Below, in pieces: positions 24,294 through 37,384 of a stretch of 64,000 nt of DNA; the stretch's first letter is position 1, and every line of letters starts with the position of its first letter. The translations under genes were made by a program, and so were the position numbers. A model generated the notes under the pieces. That model ran no database searches and was not told where the DNA came from. It worked only from the letters and a program-made list of their open reading frames with translations. This DNA comes from Arbacia lixula (lineage: Eukaryota; Echinodermata; Echinoidea; Arbacioida; Arbaciidae), in assembly GCA_963669155.1 (NCBI GenBank), contig OZ022595.1:624501-688500 (forward strand). Direction: 5' to 3'.

Positions 24294-27088
24294 ACTCCTA
24301 CGTTCAGAATCCTGACCGTAAACTGCAGACAGTAGTGAAGGATGAGTAAGGGAAGAAAGTCAATGAAAGGAAGATATACATCACAAAACTCCATGGTGAT
24401 TGCAACACTCAAGTCAAACAAACCACTTCCCTTCGAGAATAATTTATATCAAACGTTTCAGAGCTTTAATTCATGACCTTTACGATGTAACCTTTATGGT
24501 ACATGTGAATACAGCCACTACACGTCATTTAACTCGTGAGCTTTAAGGGGCAGGTAATAAGAAAAAAATGATATAATTCTCCCACTGTGATTGACCCTTA
24601 CAATGTCAAAAGATAAACTGCAGTCTTTTATGTAATGGAATGAGATTAGCTTTTTGATGTTATTGGGTGTATGCATATACCTCTTGAAGGTAAGACAGCA
24701 AATATTGACATTGGCGGTGATGTCATCCTTTAGTCAATGCACATGGATTGGATTGTTCTGGTATAAGGCGTGTTTGGTCTGTGGGAGTCTGTGTGTTGTA
24801 CAGCGTGTGCTTCAAGATAAGAAGTGCATATCGGCTTTATGTGTGTGTGTCTTCACGCACGAACGCCACACACATACCTAGCTAATGTACGACTGTTATC
24901 AGGAAAGATAGGATATGCCCATTTATGAGAGTATTAGAAGACATCTTAGTGCCAGGGGTCGATCGCATCATTACACCTGGTTGAGAATGTCATTGGTGAT
25001 GTGTGTATCATCTGAGCCTCGGCCTGTTGTAAGCAGACATAACATTGCAGTGTAGTTCATGCCAAGTCAAAACAACTGTGATCACATTTAAACTCAAACA
25101 GTCACATTTCAGAAAATAATTGTTATTCTTAAGATATGCCTGCATGATTCCCCTAAAAACATTTTTTTTTTCTGACAGAAACACATCTCACTCTTGTCTA
25201 ATATTGTCTCCTCATATATTGCAAAACAACTCTTATCGTACCAGAAGATATAAAGAGGTGTCTAGTTTTTTCTTCATTATCAAATTACTTTTTTTCAGTA
25301 TCAGTAAGTTAGTGTAGACATTTGGGGGGGACAGTACATCATCTGAGGCTGTCACAAAATCATTGATTTTCATGACAGAATCACAACAGTTGGTGATTTC
25401 AATCATTGACTGTAATTGTTATGTGCACAAACTCAATAAGCCATAGTGATGCCAAGGACAAAATTAATTGTATTGAATCAATGATAATGTCTCATGTTGT
25501 TTTATTTGGCGTCCCTTAAAATTAACGTAGGTTTAGTACACATTAAGTTAAACCACAGTTGTAAATACTGGCGAATGACGTCAAGTCTGCAAACAGAAGT
25601 ACAATGGATACATATTTGATTCCATTGCTGTAAGCTGCGCTGTGCAGTACAGTAGCAACCAACCCAAACCAAACCTGCTGAAATCAATTGACCTTCCACT
25701 AAATCAAGCCATATATAGGCATGGCAGGAACGGTCTGTTGATGTGTCATTGACAGTGTCATTGACAACCAGTGTGACGTCACCCGGTCTCCTAATGAATG
25801 CAATCCTAACCAGACTAGTAGGATCCGCTCATCAAGAAATGGACAGGCTCTTGATTGTTGATGAGTAAGCTACAAACACTGGCAGGCTTATTTAATAGAA
25901 TTTTATTCACGTCATTCAAACAATATGTTGTTAATAGTAACCCAAGAGCTTTTCCGAGGCTTTTTCTAGTAGCATCAATTACAAGATTCGGTGTCTTCCA
26001 CCAATTGAAACTGAATTACAAAATACAGTTGAATGTCAAAACGTGCTATTACCTAGCTATAGGAAAAGTTGTTGATGAAAAATGGCTTATTGCTGGGAGT
26101 CCATCACCAAGGACAAATCATGTTTTTCTCACAAGGATTAGTAATGTAATTTTTGTCATTCAGGTATGATCTTAAACTTTGAGCCTTGTTTGTCTTCTAC
26201 TTAAAGTCAAGATGGCTTCATAACTGTTAATTTAGTGAAGTAGCTTTGCCTGTAATCATTCCTCATGCTGCAACTCATTGAGCTGCAAATTCAGTTGCCA
26301 TTTTGGCAACTTAGTTGGTAATTTTCAAGGAATACGGAATAGAGCATTGTTGTGGTTTGTAAGGTTTCACTTGTGGTTTGTGAGAATGAATGAAAGCCAG
26401 TGACATCAGCATTATTTCCTCTCACAAGAATGCTTAGATGTTACCAGTGGGTATCCCAATGTCATCTACAATGCTTTGGACATACCATTTATTCACACTG
26501 AATTGTATCCTGCATAAGCCTGACCTTTGGTGTAATAGACCACATGTTTATCTAAAGAAGATTGCGAAACAGTTGACTTTTCGGGCAATATCCTTCTGTC
26601 AGATTGCACTGGTGTATTGATTGAGTGTGGGAAGGCGCCGTTTCCTCGTAGTATGTACGCTTCATCAGAACTCAAGATGATAGGCCACACAAACAGGAAT
26701 CTCTTCAAGTTCATCCTCATTTCCGTGGCGACAGGTCAAAGTCTTTGTTTGGCCATTTTAAATTCTCGTAATTCCAAGATTTTCAAGTGACACCATGCCC
26801 ATTAGATGTTTTGTGCATGATATGAGTGGCAGGGGAGATTCAAATGCATGACATACTACAGGATTCCATGAGCATTTGTGTTTGCCACTTGTTGGTGTGT
26901 TTTACTATAATATTGAAGAAGAAAAGTCTTGATGTGAAGCCTAGAAACTAAAGCCTTACCATCCGCAAGCACATGCTCAAAATGGAGAAGCGACGACGGA
27001 TAAAAATAGCAATCGCCCCAAAACCGTCTCAAATGGTGGTGCCTTCATCCGCTGGCCACTTTGTTTGAAGCGACCAAAAATTCTAGAA
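24294..27088. other. Unique DNA, no gene seen
   Basis: AT-rich, no recognised repeat family and no protein-like frame. The 25855-26169 (+) frame (104 codons) has ordinary composition but no domain or splice support. Confidence 0.45.
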
Positions 27089-27092
27089 CGTG

Positions 27093-27132
27093 ACAGACAG
27101 ACAGACAGACAGACAGACATACAGACAGACAG
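27093..27132. repeat. (CAGA)n microsatellite
   Basis: About ten CAGA units, one changed to CATA. A related CAGA run occurs at 59323-59343. Confidence 0.93.
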
Positions 27133-27712
27133 CAGGACAAGAGAATGAAACATGTACATGTTGCTCAGCCATCATCCACTTCGGAGAGGAAGTCTTGTCA
27201 CAAACTTTTATCAAAATGGCAGGAAATGATGACATGGTAACAATTAGCATGGTCAGGGAACTCAAGTTATTGGATTCCAACAAGAATCATCATTTCTTTT
27301 TATATTCCTGGGTCTTTCTTTCTTCTGGGAAAGAACATATTTCTTTACACATTGGAAAGAATACATTTTCGTCAGCCATATCTGTGTTGATAGCTTGTCA
27401 CTTATGGGATACCAATTGTGATTGAAATCCAAGGTGTGTGAGTGGGTGGGAGTCTGTCTGTATGTCTGGGTTGTAGGTTTGTAGGCTGGATCTGTCGGCA
27501 CCTCTCCCACAGTAGATATCATCTTTAGACAGATACACCCTTTCTAAGATTCTACCCAAGACACTTGTAAGGAGACTTGGTTGTTGGCCTACTCCTTTGT
27601 AATGGAGACTGGTCCAATGAACCGTGATTGCAGTGGTCTCTCCTAGACCTCTGCGTAAAGGAATGCCTCAATGATGAAATGTATTGCCGGTGAACATGAA
27701 TGTGATAAAATG

Positions 27713-27922
27713 TACACAACAGCTCAAAGGAATTGTCATAGGGAAAGGGAAGGAGCCTCAGTTTTAAACCATGGTATATTTTGTCCAGTTCAGCGTGAAA
27801 TATGATGCTTTTTAGGCTAAAGCATAGAGTTTCATGCTGAACTGGACAAAATATACCGTGGTTTAAAACTACGGCTCCTTCCCTTCCCTTTCCCTATGCC
27901 AATTCCTTTGAGCTGTAGTGTA
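27713..27922. mobile_element. 210-bp hairpin element, possibly Tc1/mariner-type MITE
   Basis: Left TACACAACAGCTCAAAGG and right, reversed, TACACTACAGCTCAAAGG. The arms of about 90 bp pair almost completely through CATAGGGAAAGGGA, GTTTTAAACCA, GGTATATTTTGTCCAG and TTCAGC. The loop around 27805-27825 holds ATGCTTTTTAGGC. A TA dinucleotide at each edge followed by CAC fits a TA target site. Transcription in either direction would give a long hairpin RNA; the stem is longer than a usual miRNA precursor. Confidence 0.8.
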
Positions 27923-28439
27923 TATTCAGTAAATGTGTTCAATGTCATTTGATGTTTGATAAAGACTTGATACTAGTAATGCATAGTAATGCGTCATCGC
28001 ACTTATCCTTAAAACTGGCTTGTAAGGCTTCCCAGAAAATACATGTAGTATTTACTTCCCAGCACTTCCCCCCTCAAAAAACCTCATCATATGTAATATA
28101 TATTTCAATATCCATAAATATGTGTATATGACGGCTCATATTTTTATTGTGTAGTATTATGTGCATGATATCAGGAGTACAAACAGGAAGCGGCAGAAAT
28201 AATATCTTGACACGGACACCACCACATCCCAACACTGTTATTCATTGATAAGCTCACTTAAGCCGCCACATTACCACCAAACCAGATAAATATATATCTC
28301 GGCCCCGTCCTGATGTCCAGTGATAAGAGCTTTTAGGCAGCCAATATACCAGCAGCGTCCAGCGAGATACGAGGAGTGCCGAGTGCTTGGATGTATTATT
28401 AGATCTCACCCATGCTGTCCTAGTAATACACATCCACCA

Positions 28440-28690
28440 AGGTTATACCTCGTCAATACTTCTACGACGACGTAGGAACGCTGTTTATTTCCCGCGCTTC
28501 AGGATATGCAATATTACTCTCACGTTATTGCCTCTGCAATCATTTCACGCTTTTCTTCATCGCGATCTCGCCAGACTTCGCCACCGCTACCGGGTGCATA
28601 ATTCGTTGACCCGTCGGGCGGCCGCTGTTGTCTTGGGCTCCCCTCTTGCCAACAGCTCCCTGGCTCGCCAAGGGCACCGTGAGTGAGCCA
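28440..28690 (+). promoter_or_regulatory. CpG-rich patch with splice donor; possible alternative 5' exon or internal promoter of the KLF gene
   Basis: This stretch is clearly richer in CpG and GC than its surroundings (for example GTCGGGCGGCCGCTG near 28613). It contains no simple repeat. It ends in CACC followed by GTGAGTG, with the GT at 28679-28680, a good 5' splice site pointing toward the KLF exon 600 bp downstream. An AT-rich GATAAATATATA lies upstream near 28285, where a TATA-like element might sit. The + frame 28387-28686 is open but resembles no family I know and carries no zinc-finger residues, so this is not the finger-1 exon. It could be a non-coding first exon, a promoter, or CpG-rich DNA by chance. 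Confidence 0.28.
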
Positions 28691-29240
28691 AGCGAAAGAT
28701 AAACAGCGGGATGAGGAATAGAAAATGTGTGGCTGGCTTAAAGGAACAGGCCTGCCCCAATATTGATTCATTTATGGGATCTAGAACACACACTTGCTTT
28801 TATTAATGGAAGGATGAATATGATGAGGTCATCATAGCTTCCATGTAAACAACCTCCTCATACTGCCTAGTATCTTGATGATATGTCCATGTAACCTACA
28901 TATACACATACACATGCTGTTACTCTACTTCTGAGATCACTTATAAATGCAATAAATTATCCAATCTAATTCACCCCTTTGTGTGTCAAATGAAGTACTG
29001 CTCTATCGGGCTTGTGTATATTGTAGAATCAAGGAACATGAGGCACACAGGAGGTTAATGATTTATTTGCTGTTTTACTTTCAGGATTAATTCACAGGTG
29101 CTCTACATTTCTACATGGGCAGATTGTTTGAAATGGAATCATGTGAGAATATGCTGAAGATTAATTTCATGTTCTGACGGCTTGTCTCGCATTCTTGCCT
29201 TTGTTGCTATTCTTTACATGTATTCATGTCTAAAAGGATC

Positions 29241-29460
<220 letters not shown>

Positions 29461-32400
29461 TGTAAGGCCTGGTCCTTGTGACTCTAGGACCGGTCCAGAC
29501 TGGTCCCAGCGCTAGACTAACTCCCTGGACTAAACTAGCACAGGCCTTGTGTGTCATGTGACCCACCCTGCTCTGCTCCACTCCACTCGCCCTGCCAGCA
29601 ACTCAGCGGCGGACCGACTCTCACCGTGTTGCCCAACATAGCACCGGAATGTCTGTAGTGGCCTGGGTGAACGTTCGCCGCCCCGGCTCCATGCCACGAC
29701 CCGATCTGGACACTTCCTAAACGATAAATTTGGTCATTAACTGGATATGACCTCGAAGGACAAATGTGGAAAGACCATGGGTCATTCATTGATGACATCA
29801 ACTTCGACTTCATCGCTCACATAAGGCCCATCCATCCATCCTGGTATCAAGTCATTGAGTGGATTTCTGCAAACTGCTGACAGCGTGATGCCCGTGTCGC
29901 TGCAACAAGGCGCTTTAGATGCACCATGCAGCCAGGCAAGGCACATAGCAGCGACTTGTAGTAGCCACTCCCTTTTGGTGATATGTCAGGGTGGGATCTT
30001 GCCTTAGTGCTAACAATTCCTCTGATTAGCCATCTCAGTACCAAGCCATGGAACTCAAATTGAGTTATCACACACTTTGTGCTCCAGTCGTACTGAGAGA
30101 GGGGTTTAAGAAAAAAATATTACTTTCACAAGAGAAAAATGATGCTTGGGTAGAGAGCACAGTAGATAGAATTTGCGTAAATCTGGTAGATGTAGATAAA
30201 GTAGATATAGAACATAGTGGGTAATATATAGAGTAGATGTCACAATGTGCATAGAGGTAGACAAAATATATGTTCTTTGAAGAGCAGCTTTTAAATGGTT
30301 GTCAGGGTGCTAGCATAACCAGGAGAATAATGTGCTTATGTGGATGTTGGAGAGAGACGGAGTGAAGAGGGTGCGGAAAGAGGGCTGTTGGCAACCAAAA
30401 AACATCTCCCAAAGAAAACAACTTTTTGTAATAATGCAGATTTTGCACAATTCAAAGTACATCTCAGAATGACACTACAACATCTACTGGTTTGAAGTTT
30501 TCCCCCTTGGGCCTTGATGGCAATGACAGATGCCCAAAGAATTATCAAACTTGTTGTCCAATGAACTATTCATAAATGCTACAAATTTAGCACTGAATTG
30601 ACATTTTGTACATCAGGATTGTAATGGACGGACCACTGGCAAAGTGATCAATGTTGCATCTGTTCTTTTAAAGGACCTGGGGAAAAAGCAGGTCATAGTT
30701 TAAACTTTATAGGGTGAAAACTGTTGATGGGGAATATGTAGAAATGAACTAAGAGGGATTGACATGATCAAACTATTTCTCTTTATAAATGCAAAATGAA
30801 TTTGCAGTTAAACCGAAAACCCGAATCTTAATGTGAATTTAGCAATAGAAATTCAATTCATTAGACATCGATTTGCCATCAAGGTTAGCTCCTGAATTAT
30901 TCCAAACTCTAAATCTGAATTTAATAGCAATATGAATTTAAATCTATCAATTTGAATTTGCCAACAAGGTGTAGGAGTTGACAAGAGAGGAAGTAGAGTT
31001 TGTATCGGATGAGGATTTTGTGCATGAATCTCGCATGACGGCTACAAATTGATTGACTTTGTGCTATGTAGCTTGAGAGAGTCTGGCCGTGCTCAGAGAG
31101 AAGGGTGTTCTGATGGAATAGGTGTCTTCACTAGCACTCTCCACTGCAGCTCAAACGACAACCGCTTAGATAGTTATGGAAAGAAAAACATGAAAAATAT
31201 AAAAAAAATAATGCTAAATAGAATGAGGCTTAGAAGTAAAACTGAGAATTTGTAGGTCAAGTGTAGTTATGAAATGTTGACTGTTATATGATATAACAAG
31301 GCTATTCCTTGTTATAATTGTACCAAGTTTTAGTACTGTGTAAAATGAAAGGCTTTCTATGTCGTTTCCCTGCTAACTGGAGTATTGAACAGACTTGGAA
31401 TGGTGTCCAACCTCTTCTTTGACTAGAAAATCGTGCCCCTTCTGTGTCTGCACGGTGTAGGCAGAAAGTGAGACATGGTTATGCACCAATCAAATAATCC
31501 AAGTTTCAGAGCTGCCAGTGTGTAGAAGGAGGTTGCTGTGTGTGTTGTAATCTCTTGCCTAAGACTGGTGTTTGACAGGAATGGAAGTCATGTGCATAGT
31601 CATGTGACTTGTACCTCTCATATACAGAGTCACACACTCTCTGGGGACTTGAACCACCTTTTACATCATAGCTTAATCAGGCCAAGTTGAAGTCAAGACA
31701 TTCACAAGAATGGTACAGTTATATCACAGAATCACCAGTCAATCAACAAATTGTCAGCGTTTTTACAAATCATCAAATCTGTACAGCATACAGCACACAG
31801 ATTTGATGGCTCATAAGAACACCGTCAAAATGAATAAATAAGTTGAGTGATTCAGGCCATACATCTGCTTGTTCATGGGTAAATTAGATAGGTGTATGTG
31901 TCTCACATGCTTGGTAATTAGTGAAAAAAGTGTAGGTTGATATACCCAGTCTTAGTCAAGAGATTCCTCTATGCTTAGCTCAATGTCCAGAAGTGAACTA
32001 GCCAAGTTGTAGGAAGTAGTTATTTGTGCACATATGAAATATGGTCTAATCACTTGGTGGAGGATACGGTACGTGTTATGTTGTAAAAAGAAAAGAGAGA
32101 GGAAAGAGCGAGAGAGTGAGAAAGAGTGTGAGGTTAAATTATTTCTTTTACTATCAAAGATCTTATAAGAAAAGAGTGAAGTTATTTTTATTAACAGTGA
32201 TCCTTTTGCCTTATTTTCCAGACATTTTTTAAAGCATATAAGTCAAAGTTTGAGATAAATTTTGTTTCTACATGTAACCTTGAGAATGGCTCAGTTTTGA
32301 ATATGTTACGTTGGATTTGTAAAGTTCAAATGTGAAATTTAAAGAGGTTTAAATGCATTAATGCAGCAACAGCTACGTGTGGGGTTACGTTGTATTGCCC

Positions 32401-32832
32401 CACAAACCTCCTTCACATTTTAACATTGATTAGAATGATCAAGTCAAAACTAATTCATTCTCATATTGAATATCTTTTCATAAGTTATATGATGGAGAGA
32501 AGTGTGTTCCATTGGAGAGTGATGTCTTGTCTTGGTGAGACGAGGCCAGTGGGTGGGGGAGTTTGTACAGCTGAGATGTACGTGTATGAAAGAAAGGACT
32601 TGGTCATGTGTATATAGCTATGTCACAGGATATAGGGCATGAATGGTTACGATATAAGCCAAAAAAAAATCAAACAGCGCTTGTTTGTATAAAAGGATTT
32701 GAGTTCTATAAGACAATGTGCAAAAAAAATTATAAAATAGAATTCAACAAAAATGATAAAATAAAGACAAAGTCATCTTTTGTAAATTTCTTTTTTTGTA
32801 ATATATTGAAAGAGACAAGAAAAAAAAATAAA
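29461..32832 (+). other. Probable long 3' UTR and 3' flank of the KLF gene
   Basis: After the KLF stop the sequence is GC-moderate to about 29.9 kb and then AT-rich. It lacks microsatellites and recognisable mobile elements over some 3.3 kb, unlike the rest of the window. No reading frame with protein-like content is present. Canonical AATAAA signals occur at 31833-31838, 32760-32765 and 32827-32832, so transcript ends near 31.85 and 32.85 kb are possible. KLF6 and KLF7 in other animals have long 3' UTRs. The UTR extent is inferred from the absence of repeats and the signals; no transcript evidence is available. Confidence 0.5.
32827..32832 (+). terminator. Candidate poly(A) signal AATAAA
   Basis: AATAAA preceded by an A-rich stretch about 3.37 kb after the KLF stop codon. 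It is the last canonical signal noted before the very AT-rich 33-35.5 kb tract. A second AATAAA lies 67 bases upstream and another at 31833. Which one is used cannot be decided from sequence alone. Confidence 0.35.
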
Positions 32833-32999
32833 GTACTATATATGTAAAGATATGAATATTAGTATATATGAAACCTGTCCAAATTAAAATTGAAGAAAGA
32901 TATATGTTGGGATGATGCATGTTACTTCGTCCCCATGGAAAATTGCATCCTATTAATTAAAAACATGTCATTATGAAAAGTTATGAACGGTGTGTCGAT

Positions 33000-35600
33000 G
33001 ATGAGTCAGTGTGTCACAATAGTGCAGCTGCTGACCAATAGAGTTTTATTGTGAAATGTCCAGTTTCAGGCAGAAATTCAGGAGGAAAATCTTTTTAAGA
33101 AGTGCTCTCCTTGGCAGAATTGTTTTTCAGTCAATTTCAAAAGTGTTTTTTTTACAGGAAAAGAACACCCTTTCTTGGTGGCTATAACAAACAAACATAT
33201 TAGACAAGTGGATAGGAAAAAGTTTCAGAAAATCAGACCAAAATAATGAATCTGATCAATTATTGATCTGAACAAAACAACACTTCTGCTTAATTCCAAT
33301 TTATCCAAATCGCTGTCCATTGATCAACTAAATGGAAATATTGTACTAAATAAGCAGTGGCAAATGTACCATGACAATGTCTCTTAAAGTAGCAAAACTG
33401 GTGATGTCTTAAGTAAAGTTGGTCTCAACTCACAATGTGTTTTTCCTAGCAACTCAGGAGTAACTCACACGAAATGCATCTCAATTTTACAGGCTACTTG
33501 AAAACTGCCCTCTGCTTATATTAGCCTGTTCTTATATCAGAAGCTCACATGTCCAAGTGTATAAGTCAAGACCCAGCTAATTTGTTACAACATAAGGGGA
33601 GTTTGCATGCAGACTTTAAGAAGTTTGCAATTTAATTTCTCATTGATTGGCTTGAAATTGGATGTGTCTTGATTTAGTCAGGATCAATTTCTGTATCTTT
33701 TGAGCAAGTGAAGGGGCAGAGAATACATAGAGAACAGGGAAAATATGTGGTATTATGAATCTGTGGTTGAAAGTAGGAATAAAATATATAACAGTTGAAT
33801 CATGACTCTGAATGTTAAGAAAAGAATATCATGACTGTAGGATTGAACTTTGATGACAGATTGGTACAATGATGTATAAATGTTATCAAGAAAATATGTG
33901 CTTGATATAATTTCTCTTTCTTTCATTCCGAACAAAGTGAAGAGAAGGTTGTAATGATGCGATGTGAAGGAATATGAAACCAAGTTGTCTTGTGTCTGCC
34001 TGTTTTTTTAATTTCACATTTTATGATCAAATTTTACTGCTGATTATTTCATGAATCATGTCAGAGATGACCAATGTTTTTTTTTACTCATGCAAGGTAT
34101 TGTGATGCCTCTGTAACCTGGAGGTTATGATTCCAATGTCTTGTCACCTATTTTCACATTTTATGTATCATTTTTTTACTGATTTATGTAACACTGATCA
34201 TGCTAAATGTAACATCGTATAGCAATCTAGAAGAAAAACCTTACACATCCATGGAGAGCTGGTGATATTCACCCGTCACCATGGAACAATCACCCAGATG
34301 AGTTTGTGGCATAGATTGTTAAAGAGCTTTAGCGCATTCCATTCTAGCGAAGGGGTGGAATTCTAGTTCTGCGTAGCATAAATGGGTTCAAGAAAATAGC
34401 TGTGAAATTCAGAAACAATTTTACTTGGTCTGGTCATACATATTCCATCATAATATGCTTGAAAAGAATAACTACACAGAGCATGTTTATATTCAGTTTT
34501 CTGAGTAATGTGAAATTTTGGTGGATTTAAAAGCATGAACACTCAAAGTAAATATCGGTGTTTAAAGAGCAGATGTGAATACACATCAAATGATGTCAAC
34601 CAACTCACTAGTACAATCTTTGAGGATATCAATTGCAAATTAATGAGGCTTTTTAAAATCACCCATAGATCACTAAAATCATCCTCTTTTAATCGGATCA
34701 ATATCAGACTTGACTTTCATTTTCTACCATGGTATTGATTATGAAGTCTTATACCTCATGTGTATCACAATGAACTGCTGCATTTTCGTCTGAAAATAAA
34801 ACAAAAGTGTCTTGTACATTTCGCTGCAATGTACTCAGTAAGCAAATCCAATGCTCACATTGACAAATGACAAAACAATCCTGGCAGAATTAACAAAACA
34901 ATGAATTTCCCGCTCGTGAAACATTCTTTTTAGGATGATTCATAACTTTCCTCAGCGCAGCTGTGGACTGCACATTTCAACTAATTCTCACATTGAGTCA
35001 AAACTCAAACGAATCCTGTTTTAAACAGTATTTTTTATGATTTATATCTTTACTGTTATCTGTCATTCCAAACTAGAGTTGAGACGAAATGTCTTATTTA
35101 TTTTTATCCTGGCGTGCAAAGAAAGATAAAATCAATGGAAGTAATTTCATTTTCAAATTACAATTTTTATTCACAATGTCTGATCCGCTTTACCATGTAA
35201 AATCATCTTAGACAAAAACCTTAACACACTAGTATATATTGCCACACTTAAAAATAACTGAAATGTTGTGATTACATAACCATATGTAAATCATATCAAG
35301 AGAACTACACAGTATAAGTGTAATGTTTATGATGGATTTGCATCTGTTAGAATTTGGTATGTTTTTCAAGAGCATTTTACATTTTACATTTTTAGTTACT
35401 GTGGTACACCCAACTCATCCCCCATGTCAGGTTCCTATTTTAGATATCATGAATATTATTCTTATTATTACCATTATTATTATGAATACTTTGTCTACAT
35501 GCATTTGTATTTAAGACAAAATTATTAATTTTCATGTATAAAATTTTGATTATCAATAAAACGTCAGTACACCATGTCAAAAGAAAAAGATTTTGAGATC
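33000..35600. other. AT-rich DNA, no gene seen
   Basis: Continues the repeat-poor character of the KLF 3' flank. AATAAA at about 35555 could serve an even longer transcript. Frames are short. No mobile element recognised. Confidence 0.45.
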
Positions 35601-35640
35601 TGTCATGAACTTTCTTCAGTGGTCAAATGTGTTGTTATGT

Positions 35641-35786
35641 TGCGATGATGATGTTGATGATGATATTGATGTTGTTGATATTGTTAATGATGATGCTGAT
35701 GATGAATGTGGTGATAATGACGATGGTGGTGATGATGATGATTATGATGTTAAAGATGTTGATAATGATGTTGATGATGTTGTTGT

Positions 35787-35834
<48 letters not shown>

Positions 35835-35875
35835 CGATGATGATGATGACGATAGTGGTGATGGTAATGATGAAG
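35641..35875. repeat. (GAT)n-rich trinucleotide array
   Basis: Imperfect GAT/GTT/GAC triplets from 35645, with a pure GAT core at about 35788-35833. It would read as poly-Asp in one frame and poly-Met in another; I treat it as a repeat. Confidence 0.93.
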
Positions 35876-35964
35876 ACTGCAAAGATGGTGATGCCATGTT
35901 CTACTTCATTTTCTACATTTCCTCTTCTGCCGAAGAGTGAAGAAATTATTTTTTCACTCCTCTT

Positions 35965-36024
35965 CCTCGCCTCTCTCTGCCTTCGTCTTCCGATCTCCTT
36001 CTCCTCCTCTCTCTCTTCTCTCTT

Positions 36025-36074
<50 letters not shown>

Positions 36075-36600
36075 CCTCCCTCTCTCTCCTTTTCTCTCCA
36101 TTCTGCCTCTCTCTCATTCTCTTTCTTTCTCTTCCCATCCCCCTGTCCCCCTCCTTCTTCATCTCTCCCACCCCCTTCTCTCTTTTTCTCTCCTCTCTGC
36201 CTCTCTTTCCTTCTCTTCCCATCCCCCTGTCCCCCTCCTTCTTCACCTCCCCCCCCCTCTCTCCTTTTCTCTCCCCTCTTTCCTTCTCTTCCCATCCCCC
36301 TGTTCCCCTCCTTCTTCATCTCCCCCCCGCCCCCGTTCTCTCCTTTTCTCTCCTCTCTGCCTGTCTTTCCTTCTCTTCCCATCCCCCTGTCCCCCTCCTT
36401 CTTCATCTCCCCCCCCCCCCACCCCCGTTCTCTCCTTTTCTTTCCTCTCTGCCTGTCTTTCCTTCTCTTCCCATCTCCCTGTATCCCTCCTTCTTCATCT
36501 CCCCCCTTCTCCTTTTCTCTCCTCTCTGCCTCTCTTTCCTTCTCTTCCCATCTCCTTGCCCCCCTCCCCCTTCCTCCTCCTCTCTCCATATCTTCTTCCA
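35965..36600. repeat. CT-rich minisatellite, six copies of 73-91 bp, after a (CT)n run
   Basis: Pure CT at about 36030-36070, then units marked by CCTTCTCTTCCCATC near 36129, 36211, 36284, 36371, 36462 and 36540. Each continues CCCTGTCCCCCTCCTTC, CTTCATCTCC and a C run of variable length. Frames of up to 396 codons on + and 215 on - across it are low-complexity artefacts. Confidence 0.93.
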
Positions 36601-37102
36601 CTCGCCTCCTGGAGTCCTCTCCACTTCAGAATCTGCATCTCCCATTGGTGATGCGGTGGCCATGGCGATGAGGATGATGATGAGGATGATTCATGGAGAG
36701 CGAGAGGAATCCATGCCTGGTTGGCTTCAAGAGGCTATAGACAGCATCTCAATGGGGCCCTTCCTCACTACCCCAAACTTACAACACTTAAAAATAGGGC
36801 ATTACCGGTATTTCTGATCCAGAAAATCAGCGTGATAAAAACATCAGTGCACTATTTGGCTAAGGAATGTGCAAAGAGCATGCTTACTTCCATGGAATAT
36901 TTTTTTATAAAATTGGACCATCTTCTTGTGATCATTACAGTCAATAATCTTGATTTGACCATACTGTGGCATACCAGCAATGGCTTATAGCTAACTGGTC
37001 TACTCGCATAATTTCTCTACATCCCCATTTTGTCTAAAGCAAAACCTTGAAACTGTGCTTTAAGAGTCCTGAAGGAATCGACATGCTGTAACCATCACCA
37101 TC

Positions 37103-37104
<2 letters not shown>

Positions 37105-37136
<32 letters not shown>

Positions 37137-37340
37137 TGTATGTGTGTTCATCTCTCTTTCTTTCTCCCTCCCTCTTTCTCTCTCTTTCTCTATCATTCTC
37201 TCTGTCTCTCTCTCTCTCTCTCTTTGTGTATGTGTGTTCATCTCTCTTTTTTTCTCCCTCCCTCTTTCTCTCTCTTTCTCTATCATTCTCTCTGTCTCTC
37301 TCGCTATCTCTGTCTCTCTCTCTCTCTCTTTCTCTTTCTT

Positions 37341-37374
<34 letters not shown>

Positions 37375-37384
37375 TCTCTCTTTC
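37105..37384. repeat. CT-rich array with a duplicated 90-bp block
   Basis: TTTGTGTATGTGTGTTCATC occurs at 37133 and 37223, each followed by TTTCTCCCTCCCTC and CTATCATTCTCTCTG. The remainder is (CT)n with TTT interruptions. Confidence 0.92.

Noticed and set aside
28387..28686. A 99-codon + frame as the missing KLF finger-1 exon
   Set aside because: No Cys/His finger pattern and no KSSHLKAH-like motif. The donor is kept as evidence for a possible non-coding exon only.
35627..36817. A 396-codon + frame through the GAT and CT arrays, with 244- and 115-codon frames beside it and 203- and 215-codon frames on the - strand
   Set aside because: Composition is poly-Met/Asp, Ser-Leu-Pro or Arg-Glu-Gly dictated by the repeats, and frames are open on both strands at once. 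Only the last 60 codons are kept as a weak exon question.
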